Source: Mycobacterium mantenii
GTDB lineage: Bacteria > Actinomycetota > Actinomycetes > Mycobacteriales > Mycobacteriaceae
Assembly (NCBI RefSeq): GCF_010731775.1
Contig: NZ_AP022590.1
Span: forward strand, 744,001 to 808,000
Length of the DNA stretch: 64,000 nucleotides
Direction: 5' to 3'
A model generated the notes under the pieces. The model was not told the origin of the DNA, ran no database searches, and saw only the letters and a list, made by a program, of their open reading frames with translations. Positions 57,310 through 64,000 of the stretch are shown in pieces. The translations under genes were made by a program, and so were the position numbers. How positions within the stretch are numbered: the stretch's first letter is position 1; the number at the start of each line of letters is the position of its first letter.

Positions 57310-58710
57310 GTGGAGTCGCGGTGGGTGCTGCACCTGGACATGGATGCGTTCTTCGCCTCCGTCGAGCAACTCACCCGCCCGACGCTGCGCGGGCGTCCGG
57401 TTCTGGTCGGCGGTCTGGGCGGGCGCGGCGTGGTGGCCGGGGCCAGCTACGAGGCCCGCGTGTTCGGGGCGCGCTCGGCCATGCCCATGCATCAGGCCCG
57501 CCGGCTGGTCGGCGTCAGTGCGGTGGTGCTGCCGCCGCGCGGCGTGGTGTACGGGTTGGCCAGCAGGCGCGTGTTCGACACCATTCGCGCCGTGATGCCG
57601 GTCGTCGAGCAGTTGTCCTTCGACGAGGGGTTCGGCGAGCCGGCCCAACTCGCCGGGGCGCCCGCCGAGGACGTCGAGGCGTTCTGCGAGGACCTGCGGC
57701 GACGGGTTCGGGACGACACCGGGCTGATCGCCTCGGTGGGCGCCGGCTCGGGTAAGCAGATCGCCAAGATCGCCTCCGGCCTGGCCAAACCCGACGGGAT
57801 TCGGGTGGTGCGCCGCGCCGAGGAGCGCGCCCTGTTGGGCGGGTTGCCGGTGCGCCGGCTGTGGGGGATCGGCCCGGTCGCCGAGGAGAGGCTGCACCGG
57901 CTCGGCATCGAGACCATCGGCGATCTGGCCGCGCTGACCGAGGCCGAGGCGGCCAACATCCTGGGCGCCACGATCGGGCCGGCGCTGCACCGGCTGGCCC
58001 GCGGCATCGACGACCGCCCGGTCGCCGAGCGCGCCGAGGCCAAGCAGATCAGCTCCGAATCCACTTTCGCCGTCGACCTGACCAGCCTGGAGCAGTTGCG
58101 TGAGGCGATCGAGCCGATCGCCGAGCACGCCCATCACCGCCTGCTGCGCGACGGCCGCGGCGCCCGCACCGTCACGGTCAAGCTGAAGAAGTCCGACATG
58201 AGCACGCTGACCCGGTCGGCGACGCTGCCGTATGCGACCACCGAGGTCGCCGCCCTGCTCGGTCTGGCCCGGCGGCTGCTGCTCGATCCGCGCGAAATCG
58301 GGCCCATTCGCCTTCTCGGCGTGGGCTTTTCGGGGTTGAGCGATGTCCGTCAGGAGTCGCTGTTTCCGGACCTGGAACTGCCGGCGCCGCAACCGGATTC
58401 ACCGTCCGTCGAAACCGCGACCGAGGCCATGTTCGCCCCGGGGCCCAACGATGTCGGGTGGCGGGTGGGCGACGATTTGGCCCACCGCGAGCTCGGGCAC
58501 GGCTGGGTGCAGGGCGCGGGCCACGGCGTGGTCACCGCCCGGTTCGAAACCCGGAGCTCCGGCCCCGGTCCGGCCCGCACGTTTCCCGCCGACGACGGCG
58601 GCCTGGTCCGCGCCAACCCGGTCGATTCCCTGGATTGGCCCGACTACGCCGGGGTGCTGCAGGCCGAGGCGCTATCCGCCCCACCGGGCGATGACGTCGG
58701 CGACCGGTAG
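57310..58710 (+). CDS. dinB: DNA polymerase IV (Y-family translesion polymerase)
   Basis: The product is 466 residues from GTG 57310 ([20 protein letters not shown]), like M. tuberculosis DinX (Rv1537), which follows ileS there too. The metal-binding residues are visible in LDMDAFF (residues 8-14) and QLSFDEGF near residue 105. The Y-family helix-hairpin-helix region is near [18 protein letters not shown], about residues 185-202, and a little-finger domain follows. There is a long C-terminal tail (about residues 345-466) rich in Pro and charged residues. No clear beta-clamp motif was identified. Its last 39 bp overlap the convergent ansA gene. Confidence 0.92.
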   Translation: MESRWVLHLDMDAFFASVEQLTRPTLRGRPVLVGGLGGRGVVAGASYEARVFGARSAMPMHQARRLVGVSAVVLPPRGVVYGLASRRVFDTIRAVMPVVEQLSFDEGFGEPAQLAGAPAEDVEAFCEDLRRRVRDDTGLIASVGAGSGKQIAKIASGLAKPDGIRVVRRAEERALLGGLPVRRLWGIGPVAEERLHRLGIETIGDLAALTEAEAANILGATIGPALHRLARGIDDRPVAERAEAKQISSESTFAVDLTSLEQLREAIEPIAEHAHHRLLRDGRGARTVTVKLKKSDMSTLTRSATLPYATTEVAALLGLARRLLLDPREIGPIRLLGVGFSGLSDVRQESLFPDLELPAPQPDSPSVETATEAMFAPGPNDVGWRVGDDLAHRELGHGWVQGAGHGVVTARFETRSSGPGPARTFPADDGGLVRANPVDSLDWPDYAGVLQAEALSAPPGDDVGDR

Positions 58711-59613
58711 CTTCGCGGCCAGCGCGGCGATCAGCAGGACGCGCGCCTGCGACGGTCGCAGCCGCGGCACCAGCACCGCCCCGGCGGCCGCCATGTCGTG
58801 CCCGGGGCCGTAGCCGGCGGCGACCCGTCCGCCGGGTACCCGGGTGGACACCGCGACGACGACCCCGTTGCCGCAGTGCCGGCGGACCGCGTCGACCACC
58901 GGGAGCCCGGCGTTTCCCGAACCCAGCGCCTCGAGCACCACGGCCCGCGCGCCGGCGGCCACGCACGCATCGAGCGCCACCGCGTCGCTGCCCAGGTACG
59001 CCGCGACGATGTCGACGCGCGGCGCGGTGGTGGCCCGCAGGTCGCCGAGGTACGGGCGCGTCTTCGGAGCCGCCAGCGTCAGGTCGCCGGCCACGGTGCC
59101 GAGCAGTCGGCCGGTGAAGCCGCTCAGGTCCTCGGTGGCCACCTTGCTCATGCCCAGCGGTTGCAGCACCCGGCCGGCGAAGCACATCACCACGCCCAGG
59201 TCACGGGCGGCCGGGCTGGCCGCCACGGTCAGGGCGTCGCGCACATTGGCCGGGCCGTCCGCGTCGGGGGCGTCGGCGCTGCGCATGGCGCCGGTCAGCA
59301 CGACTGGGGCCTGGCCCGCGTAGGTGAGGTCGAGCCACAGCGCGGTTTCCTCCATGGTGTCGGTGCCATGCAGGACGACCACACCGTCGGCGCCGCCGTC
59401 GACCGCGGACGTCACCGCGTCGCGGATCCGGTCCCAGTCGGCCAGCGTCAGCTCCGAGCTGTCGACCGCCAGCAGGTCAACGACGTCGACGTCGTGTTCC
59501 GCGCGAAAGGGCGCCGTCAGGTCCGCCCCGTTGTAGGAGGGCCGGTGCACCCCGTCGGCGCCGGTGCCGGTCGATATCGTGCCTCCGGTGGCGATCACGG
59601 TGAGGCGGGCCAT
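58672..59613 (-). CDS. ansA: L-asparaginase
   Basis: The product is 313 residues from ATG 59613 ([15 protein letters not shown]), the start that matches the M. tuberculosis AnsA N-terminus; ATG 59631 would add six residues. The two catalytic Thr motifs are present: ATGGTIST near residues 8-15 and [11 protein letters not shown] near residues 81-91. The enzyme hydrolyses asparagine to aspartate and ammonia and, in pathogenic mycobacteria, supports nitrogen use and acid resistance. No signal peptide is visible. It is convergent with and overlaps dinB, and is divergent from lspA with 72 bp between starts. Confidence 0.94.
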   Translation of the reverse strand: MARLTVIATGGTISTGTGADGVHRPSYNGADLTAPFRAEHDVDVVDLLAVDSSELTLADWDRIRDAVTSAVDGGADGVVVLHGTDTMEETALWLDLTYAGQAPVVLTGAMRSADAPDADGPANVRDALTVAASPAARDLGVVMCFAGRVLQPLGMSKVATEDLSGFTGRLLGTVAGDLTLAAPKTRPYLGDLRATTAPRVDIVAAYLGSDAVALDACVAAGARAVVLEALGSGNAGLPVVDAVRRHCGNGVVVAVSTRVPGGRVAAGYGPGHDMAAAGAVLVPRLRPSQARVLLIAALAAKLPVADVIARWGG

Positions 59614-59685
59614 GCTGGCATCATTGCGCATCGCCGCCGCGCGAACACGGCTAGCCTGCGCGGGACGGTAGGGGATGATGGGGAC

Positions 59686-60324
59686 GTGCCTGAAGAACCA
59701 ACGAACTCGACTGAGCCGGTGACCTCAGCCGAAGAGGCTGGTGAGGGCGCCCCGGTCGAGCGGGAGCCTGAAACCGTCGCGGCGCCCAAACCCGCCCCGA
59801 GACGGCTGCGGCTGCTGCTGTCGATCGCGGCGATCGTCCTGGCCCTCGACGTTGTCACCAAGGTCCTCGCCGTCAAACTGCTGCCGCCCGGTCAGCCGGT
59901 GCCGATCATCGGCGACACAGTGACCTGGACCCTGGTGCGCAATTCGGGTGCGGCGTTCTCGATGGCGACCGGATACACCTGGATGCTGACGCTGATCGCG
60001 ACCGGTGTGGTGGTGGGCATCTTCTGGATGGGCCGGCGACTGGTGTCCCCCTGGTGGGCGGTGGGCCTGGGCATGATCCTCGGCGGCGCCATGGGCAATC
60101 TGGTCGATCGCTTCTTCCGCGCCCCCGGACCGCTTCGCGGGCACGTCGTGGACTTTCTGTCAGTCGGCTGGTGGCCGGTGTTCAACGTCGCCGATCCCTC
60201 GGTGGTCGGCGGGGCCATCCTGCTGGTGGTGCTGTCGATCTTCGGGTTCGACTTTGACTCAGTTGGTCGGCGCACCGCGCGTAAGGACGAGGGCGGCGAC
60301 GCCGGAGACCGCGCGGGTGAGTGA
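59686..60324 (+). CDS. lspA: Lipoprotein signal peptidase (signal peptidase II)
   Basis: The product is 212 residues from GTG 59686. A polar, acidic N-terminal tail of about 40 residues precedes four membrane helices. The catalytic Asp motifs are [12 protein letters not shown] and FNVADPS, with the family motifs VRNSGAAFS and HVVDFLSVG between. LspA cleaves the signal peptide of lipid-modified prolipoproteins at the cytoplasmic membrane. It overlaps the pseudouridine synthase gene by 8 bp, the same pairing as Rv1539-Rv1540. Confidence 0.94.
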   Translation: MPEEPTNSTEPVTSAEEAGEGAPVEREPETVAAPKPAPRRLRLLLSIAAIVLALDVVTKVLAVKLLPPGQPVPIIGDTVTWTLVRNSGAAFSMATGYTWMLTLIATGVVVGIFWMGRRLVSPWWAVGLGMILGGAMGNLVDRFFRAPGPLRGHVVDFLSVGWWPVFNVADPSVVGGAILLVVLSIFGFDFDSVGRRTARKDEGGDAGDRAGE

Positions 60325-61243
60325 GCGCTCGATGCCCGTCCCGGAGGGGCTGGCGGGCATGCGCGTCGACGCCGGGATCGCGCGGCTGCTGGGGCTGTCG
60401 CGCAGCGCGGCGGCCGCGCTCGCCGAGGACGGCGGGGTGGAACTCGACGGCGTCCCGGCCGGCAAATCCGACCGGCTGACCGGCGGCGCCTGGCTGCAGG
60501 TGCGCCTGCCCGAGGCGCCGGCGCCGATCGTCAACACGCCCGTCGACATCGAGGGCATGACGATCCTGTATTCCGACGACGACATCGTCGCGGTCGACAA
60601 GCCGGCGGCGGTGGCGGCGCACGCGTCGGTCGGCTGGACGGGGCCGACCGTGCTCGGTGGCCTGGCCGCGGCCGGTTACCGAATCACCACGTCGGGCGTG
60701 CCCGAGCGGCAGGGCATCGTGCACCGGCTCGACGTCGGCACCTCCGGGGTGATGGTGGTGGCGCTCTCCGAGCGCGCCTACACGGTGCTCAAGCGCGCGT
60801 TCAAGCAGCGCACCGTCGACAAGCGCTATCACGCGCTGGTGCAAGGACACCCGGACCCGTCCAGCGGGACCATCGACGCGCCGATCGGACGTCACCGCGG
60901 CGGCGAATGGAAGTTCGCCGTCACCAAGGAAGGCCGGCACAGCCTCACCCACTACGACACCGTGGAGGCGTTTCACGCGGCCAGCCTGCTCGACGTGCAC
61001 CTGGAAACCGGCCGCACCCACCAGATCCGGGTGCATTTCGCCGCGCTGCACCACCCGTGCTGCGGTGACCTCGTCTACGGCGCCGACCCCAAGCTCGCGA
61101 AAAAGCTTGGCCTGGAACGCCAATGGCTGCATGCCCGCTCGCTGTCGTTCGCCCATCCGGCCGACGGCAGGCGGATCGAGATCGTCAGCCCCTACCCGGC
61201 CGATCTGCAACACGCGCTGGATGTGTTGCGCGACGAGGGCTGA
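60317..61243 (+). CDS. RluD-family 23S rRNA pseudouridine synthase
   Basis: The product is 308 residues from GTG 60317, giving the same length as Rv1540. An N-terminal S4-like RNA-binding domain (residues about 12-70, [20 protein letters not shown]) is followed by the catalytic domain. The catalytic Asp is in [16 protein letters not shown] near residue 138. Further family motifs are [10 protein letters not shown] and [13 protein letters not shown]. It isomerises specific uridines in large-subunit rRNA; the exact sites are not evident. The start overlaps the end of lspA, so the two are probably co-translated. The stop lies 1 bp from the stop of the convergent methyltransferase gene. Confidence 0.92.
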   Translation: MSERSMPVPEGLAGMRVDAGIARLLGLSRSAAAALAEDGGVELDGVPAGKSDRLTGGAWLQVRLPEAPAPIVNTPVDIEGMTILYSDDDIVAVDKPAAVAAHASVGWTGPTVLGGLAAAGYRITTSGVPERQGIVHRLDVGTSGVMVVALSERAYTVLKRAFKQRTVDKRYHALVQGHPDPSSGTIDAPIGRHRGGEWKFAVTKEGRHSLTHYDTVEAFHAASLLDVHLETGRTHQIRVHFAALHHPCCGDLVYGADPKLAKKLGLERQWLHARSLSFAHPADGRRIEIVSPYPADLQHALDVLRDEG

Positions 61244-61244
61244 C

Positions 61245-62012
61245 TCACCCGGGCTTGCGGGCCTCGACCAGTAGCCGCACCGAGTGCGCGACGAACGGCC
61301 CGCCCCTTTCGATGCGCTGGTGCAGCTCGGCCAGCCGGTCGCGGTAGCGCGCCACGGTGAAGTCGGGCACCGTCCAGATCACCTTGCGCAGGAAGTACAC
61401 GACGGCGCCGACGTCGAAAAACTCGGCCCGCATACGCTCCATCCGCACGTCCACGATCTGCAGCCCGGCGGCCTCGGCCTGCGCGCGCACCGCGTCCGGG
61501 TGGAACTCGGCCCACTTCTGCGGCTGCGGGCCGATGAAGAACTCGACCAGCTCGCCCATCGTGGCGGGCCCGATGTGCTGCGCGAAATAGGTACCGCCCG
61601 GCCGGAGCACCCGCAGGATCTCGGTCCACCAGACGGAGATCGGATGCCGCGTGGTCACCAGGTCGAACGCCTCATCGGCGAACGGCAGCGGCGGCTCGTC
61701 GCGAGTCGCGACGACCACCACGCCGAGCGGATGCAGGCGCCGGGTGGCCAGCGCCGCGTTCGGGGGCCACGTCTCGATGGCCGCCATGGTGGGCGGGAAC
61801 GGTCCCGCCCCGGAGAGCACCTCACCGCCGCCGGTATGGATGTCGAGCGCTGCCGACACCGTCGCCAACCTGCCGCTCAGCAAGCGCTGGTAGCCCCACG
61901 ACGGGCGTTCCTCGGTCGCCCGGCCGTCCAGCCACGAGAAGTCCCAGCCCTCGACCGGGGCGGCGTCCGCCTCGGCGATCAGGTCGTCAAATGTGCGCCG
62001 CATGTCAGGCAT
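61245..62012 (-). CDS. Class I SAM-dependent methyltransferase
   Basis: The product is 255 residues from ATG 62012 (MPDMRRTFDDLIAEADAAP); GTG 62021 and ATG 62003 are alternative starts, and none has a clear ribosome site. The SAM fold is recognisable by DIHTGGGEVLSG, a variant glycine loop near residues 60-71, then AFDLVTTRHPISVWWTEILRVLRPGGTYFAQHIG near residues 118-151, with the usual post-IV motif LRPGG. The substrate is unknown. It occupies the place where M. tuberculosis has lprI, between the pseudouridine synthase gene and glbN, and its start abuts an lprI-like remnant, so it may have come in with the event that removed lprI. Confidence 0.8.
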   Translation of the reverse strand: MPDMRRTFDDLIAEADAAPVEGWDFSWLDGRATEERPSWGYQRLLSGRLATVSAALDIHTGGGEVLSGAGPFPPTMAAIETWPPNAALATRRLHPLGVVVVATRDEPPLPFADEAFDLVTTRHPISVWWTEILRVLRPGGTYFAQHIGPATMGELVEFFIGPQPQKWAEFHPDAVRAQAEAAGLQIVDVRMERMRAEFFDVGAVVYFLRKVIWTVPDFTVARYRDRLAELHQRIERGGPFVAHSVRLLVEARKPG

Positions 62013-62013
62013 G

Positions 62014-62109
62014 CTAGGCACCGTTCACGACGAATGGCACAGAAATTTCGTGCCGGTTGAATTCGAGCTTGACCTCGCCCTGATGCTCCCAGTACTCCGG
62101 CCCCTGGCG
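62014..62109 (-). pseudogene. lprI: C-terminal remnant resembling LprI (MliC-type lysozyme inhibitor domain)
   Basis: Directly after the glbN stop, and in the same frame, 31 codons read RQGPEYWEHQGEVKLEF and NRHEISVPFVVNGA to TAG at 62014-62016. The piece has no start codon. The EYWEHQGEV segment looks like the end of an MliC domain (membrane-bound C-type lysozyme inhibitor family), as in LprI, which lies just downstream of glbN in M. tuberculosis. I infer a deletion that removed the signal peptide and most of lprI. The identification is from memory of the family and should be aligned. Confidence 0.5.
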
Positions 62110-62520
62110 TCAGACCTTGACCTTGCCGGCGTCGCTCGTGGCGATCTCGGGGGCCAACGGCGCGATCGCGCCGAGTATCTCGGTCACCGTCTCGGACGGC
62201 ACGCCGGCGGCGGCCAGCGCGTCGGCCAAATGCCCGGCCACCAAACTGAAGTGGTGCATCGTGATCCCGCGACCCTGGTGCACCTGCTTCATCGGCGCGC
62301 CGATATAGGGCTCCGGGCCGCCCAGGGCGGCGGCGAAGAACTCCACCTGTTTGCCCTTGAGGCGGTTCATGTTCGTGCCGGTGAAAAAGCCGGACAGTTG
62401 ATCGTCGGCAAGCACCCGAACGTAGAAGTCCTCGACCACGACTTCGATCGCCTCGTGCCCACCGATCCGGTCGTAGATGGGTGCCGGTGCGGACTTGCGG
62501 AAGCGCGCCAGAATTTTCAT
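62110..62520 (-). CDS. glbN: Truncated haemoglobin N (trHbN)
   Basis: The product is 136 residues from ATG 62520, the exact length of M. tuberculosis GlbN; a GTG at 62526 would add two residues. With this start, haem-pocket residues fall at the known positions: Tyr33 (EDFYVRV), Gln58 (GKQVEFF), Phe62 and the proximal His81 (KQVHQGRG). GlbN scavenges nitric oxide by dioxygenation to nitrate and protects aerobic respiration. The gene keeps its normal neighbour on one side (the divergent SDR) but has lost lprI on the other. Confidence 0.95.
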   Translation of the reverse strand: MKILARFRKSAPAPIYDRIGGHEAIEVVVEDFYVRVLADDQLSGFFTGTNMNRLKGKQVEFFAAALGGPEPYIGAPMKQVHQGRGITMHHFSLVAGHLADALAAAGVPSETVTEILGAIAPLAPEIATSDAGKVKV

Positions 62521-62573
62521 AAGCACGATTGGAACATCTCGGCGTTGCTCGTCAGTTAGTGCGCGATCACACC

Positions 62574-62604
62574 CGGATTGCCCTGTGTAACAGGCGGATT
62601 GCCC
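62574..62604. promoter_or_regulatory. Two direct repeats in the glbN/SDR divergent region
   Basis: CGGATTGCCC occurs at 62574-62583 and again at 62595-62604, 21 bp start to start, or two helical turns, in the 284-bp region between divergent glbN and the SDR gene. This spacing suits a regulator binding one face of the helix. Nothing else in this intergenic region stands out. Confidence 0.4.
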
Positions 62605-62804
62605 ATTGCTGACGGTGGTTCTCGGCTGGCCGTGAGGGTGCGCGACGGGTTACATGACCGCAATCTGCACCGAGGTGGTCGCCCGATGTCCTAGGTTGGC
62701 TTAATGATGCACGTCACATCACTCGCGCAGCCCCGTAAGGCGGTCGTGGTCAACGGGCAGGCCAATTGCGGTCGGGGGGCTCACATCATCAGGAGCGAAA
62801 GCCG

Positions 62805-63845
62805 ATGAATCTTGGTGACATAACGAACTTGGTGGAGAACTCGATCGGGAACCTGGTGGAAAAGCCACTGGCGGCGGTGTCCCACATCGTCAACACCCCC
62901 AACTCGGCCGGCCGGTATCGGCCGTTCTATCTGAGGAATCTGCTCGACGCCGTGCAGGGCCGCACCCTCGAGGACGCCGTCGCAGGCAAGACCGCCCTGA
63001 TCACCGGGGGATCCTCCGGCATCGGCGAGGCCGCCGCGAAGAAGATCGCGGAAGCCGGCGGCACGGTGGCGCTGGTCGCGCGCACCCGGGAGAACCTGGA
63101 AAAGGTCGCCGAGGAGATCCGCGGCAATGGCGGGACGGCCCACGTCTACCCGTGCGACTTGTCCGAGATGGACGCCATCGCGGGGATGGCCGATCGGGTG
63201 CTCGACGATCTCGGCGGTGTCGACATCTTGATCAACAACGCGGGACGCTCGATCCGGCGCTCACTCGAGTTGTCCTATGACCGGATTCACGACTACCAGC
63301 GGACCATGCAGCTGAACTACCTGGGCGCCGTGCAGCTGATCCTCAAGTTCATCCCCGGGATGCGGGAGCGGGGATACGGGCACGTGATCAACGTGTCCTC
63401 GGTCGGCGTGCAGACCCGCGCGCCACGCTTCGGGGCCTACATCGCCAGCAAGGCCGCCCTGGACAGTTTGTGCGACGCGTTGCAGGCCGAAACCGTGAAC
63501 GACGACGTGCGGTTCACCACGGTGCACATGGCGCTGGTGCGCACGCCGATGATCAGCCCGACCACGCTTTACGACAAGTTCCCGGCGCTGACGCCCGAGC
63601 AGGCGGCCGGGGTGATCACCGACGCGATCGTGCACCGGCCCCGCCGGGCCAGCTCACCGTTCGGGCAGTTCGCCGCGGTCGCCGATGCGGTCAACCCTGC
63701 GGTGATGGACCGGGTGCGCAACAGGGCGTTTGCCATGTTCGGCGACTCCGACGCCGCAAAGGGCGATGAATCATCAACCGATACAACACAATTCGATAGA
63801 CGCAGCGAAACGTTTGTGCGGGCGACCCGAGGGATACATTGGTAA
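62805..63845 (+). CDS. Short-chain dehydrogenase/reductase, probable fatty acyl-CoA reductase (Rv1543-like)
   Basis: The product is 346 residues from ATG 62805 with AGGAG at 62791-62795. About 60 N-terminal residues ([20 protein letters not shown] onward) precede the Rossmann core. The cofactor motif [11 protein letters not shown] is near residue 69, NNAGRSI near 148, NVSSVG near 197 and the catalytic YIASK near 213. The extended N-terminus and the position next to glbN match Rv1543, annotated as a fatty acyl-CoA reductase. It could supply fatty alcohols or act on other acyl substrates. The next SDR gene starts 5 bp after its stop, so the two are likely one operon. Confidence 0.88.
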   Translation: MNLGDITNLVENSIGNLVEKPLAAVSHIVNTPNSAGRYRPFYLRNLLDAVQGRTLEDAVAGKTALITGGSSGIGEAAAKKIAEAGGTVALVARTRENLEKVAEEIRGNGGTAHVYPCDLSEMDAIAGMADRVLDDLGGVDILINNAGRSIRRSLELSYDRIHDYQRTMQLNYLGAVQLILKFIPGMRERGYGHVINVSSVGVQTRAPRFGAYIASKAALDSLCDALQAETVNDDVRFTTVHMALVRTPMISPTTLYDKFPALTPEQAAGVITDAIVHRPRRASSPFGQFAAVADAVNPAVMDRVRNRAFAMFGDSDAAKGDESSTDTTQFDRRSETFVRATRGIHW

Positions 63846-63849
63846 CACC

Positions 63850-64000
63850 ATGAGCCTTCCAAAACCTGCCATCCAGACCACCGTCGTCATCACCGGGGCC
63901 TCGTCCGGCATCGGCGCCGAACTCGCTCGCGGATTGGCCCGCCGCGGCTTCCCGCTGCTGCTGGTCGCGCGGCGCCGCGACCGCCTCGACGACCTGGCCA
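63850..64000 (+). CDS. Short-chain dehydrogenase/reductase, N-terminal fragment (runs off the right edge)
   Basis: ATG 63850 opens a frame that continues to the window end (50 codons seen). It begins [20 protein letters not shown], containing the TGASSGIG cofactor motif at residues 15-22, followed by a typical second strand ([17 protein letters not shown]). It corresponds by position to Rv1544, a probable ketoacyl reductase. It is 5 bp behind the preceding SDR gene and probably translationally linked to it. Confidence 0.88.
   Translation, partial: MSLPKPAIQTTVVITGASSGIGAELARGLARRGFPLLLVARRRDRLDDLA

Overview
The window is high-GC actinobacterial DNA from a Mycobacterium, most likely a slow-growing, glycopeptidolipid (GPL)-producing species of the M. 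avium complex or a close relative. Two observations point there. The left part reads mmpL-mmpL-mmpS, divergent from mbtH-mps1-mps2, which is the known GPL core locus. The right part keeps the gene order of M. tuberculosis Rv1531 to Rv1544: AhpD-like, nitronate monooxygenase, Rv1535-like, ileS, dinX, ansA, lspA, pseudouridine synthase, glbN, SDR, SDR.

Layout. Positions 1-4649 (minus strand) hold a truncated mmpL, a complete mmpL and mmpS, an RND-type lipid export set. Positions 4650-5352 are a divergent regulatory region with two hairpins. Positions 5353-23511 (plus) hold mbtH, mps1 and mps2. The four-module line they encode has A-domain pockets that I read as Phe, Thr, Ala and Ala, with epimerisation domains after the first three and a terminal reductase. 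This matches the GPL core D-Phe-D-alloThr-D-Ala-L-alaninol. A strong hairpin follows mps2, then an AT-rich promoter-like stretch.

Positions 24139-48843 encode a single 8234-residue, seven-module NRPS: C-A-T, C-A-T, C-A-T, C-A-T-E, C-A-T, C-A-T, C-A-T-R. Its first C domain and its reductase closely resemble those of the GPL system, but its pockets predict a different, longer lipopeptide with two threonines, one D-residue at position 4 and a reductively released C-terminus. It has no MbtH, exporter or acyl-activating enzyme beside it, so it probably shares those of the GPL locus. I consider it the main candidate for an undescribed pathway. Large near-identical DNA blocks inside it, and between it and mps1, show that modules were recently copied or converted.

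Positions 48964-64000 are mostly conserved housekeeping genes with notable RNA control: an Mg2+-type M-box riboswitch with a 26-codon upstream ORF before the Rv1535-like gene, then an Ile T-box (specifier ATC) before ileS. Lineage-specific changes include a DUF559-type nuclease gene between ileS and dinX flanked by imperfect repeats, a two-gene membrane protein/methyltransferase unit, and replacement of lprI by a methyltransferase gene that leaves only a C-terminal lprI-like remnant behind glbN.
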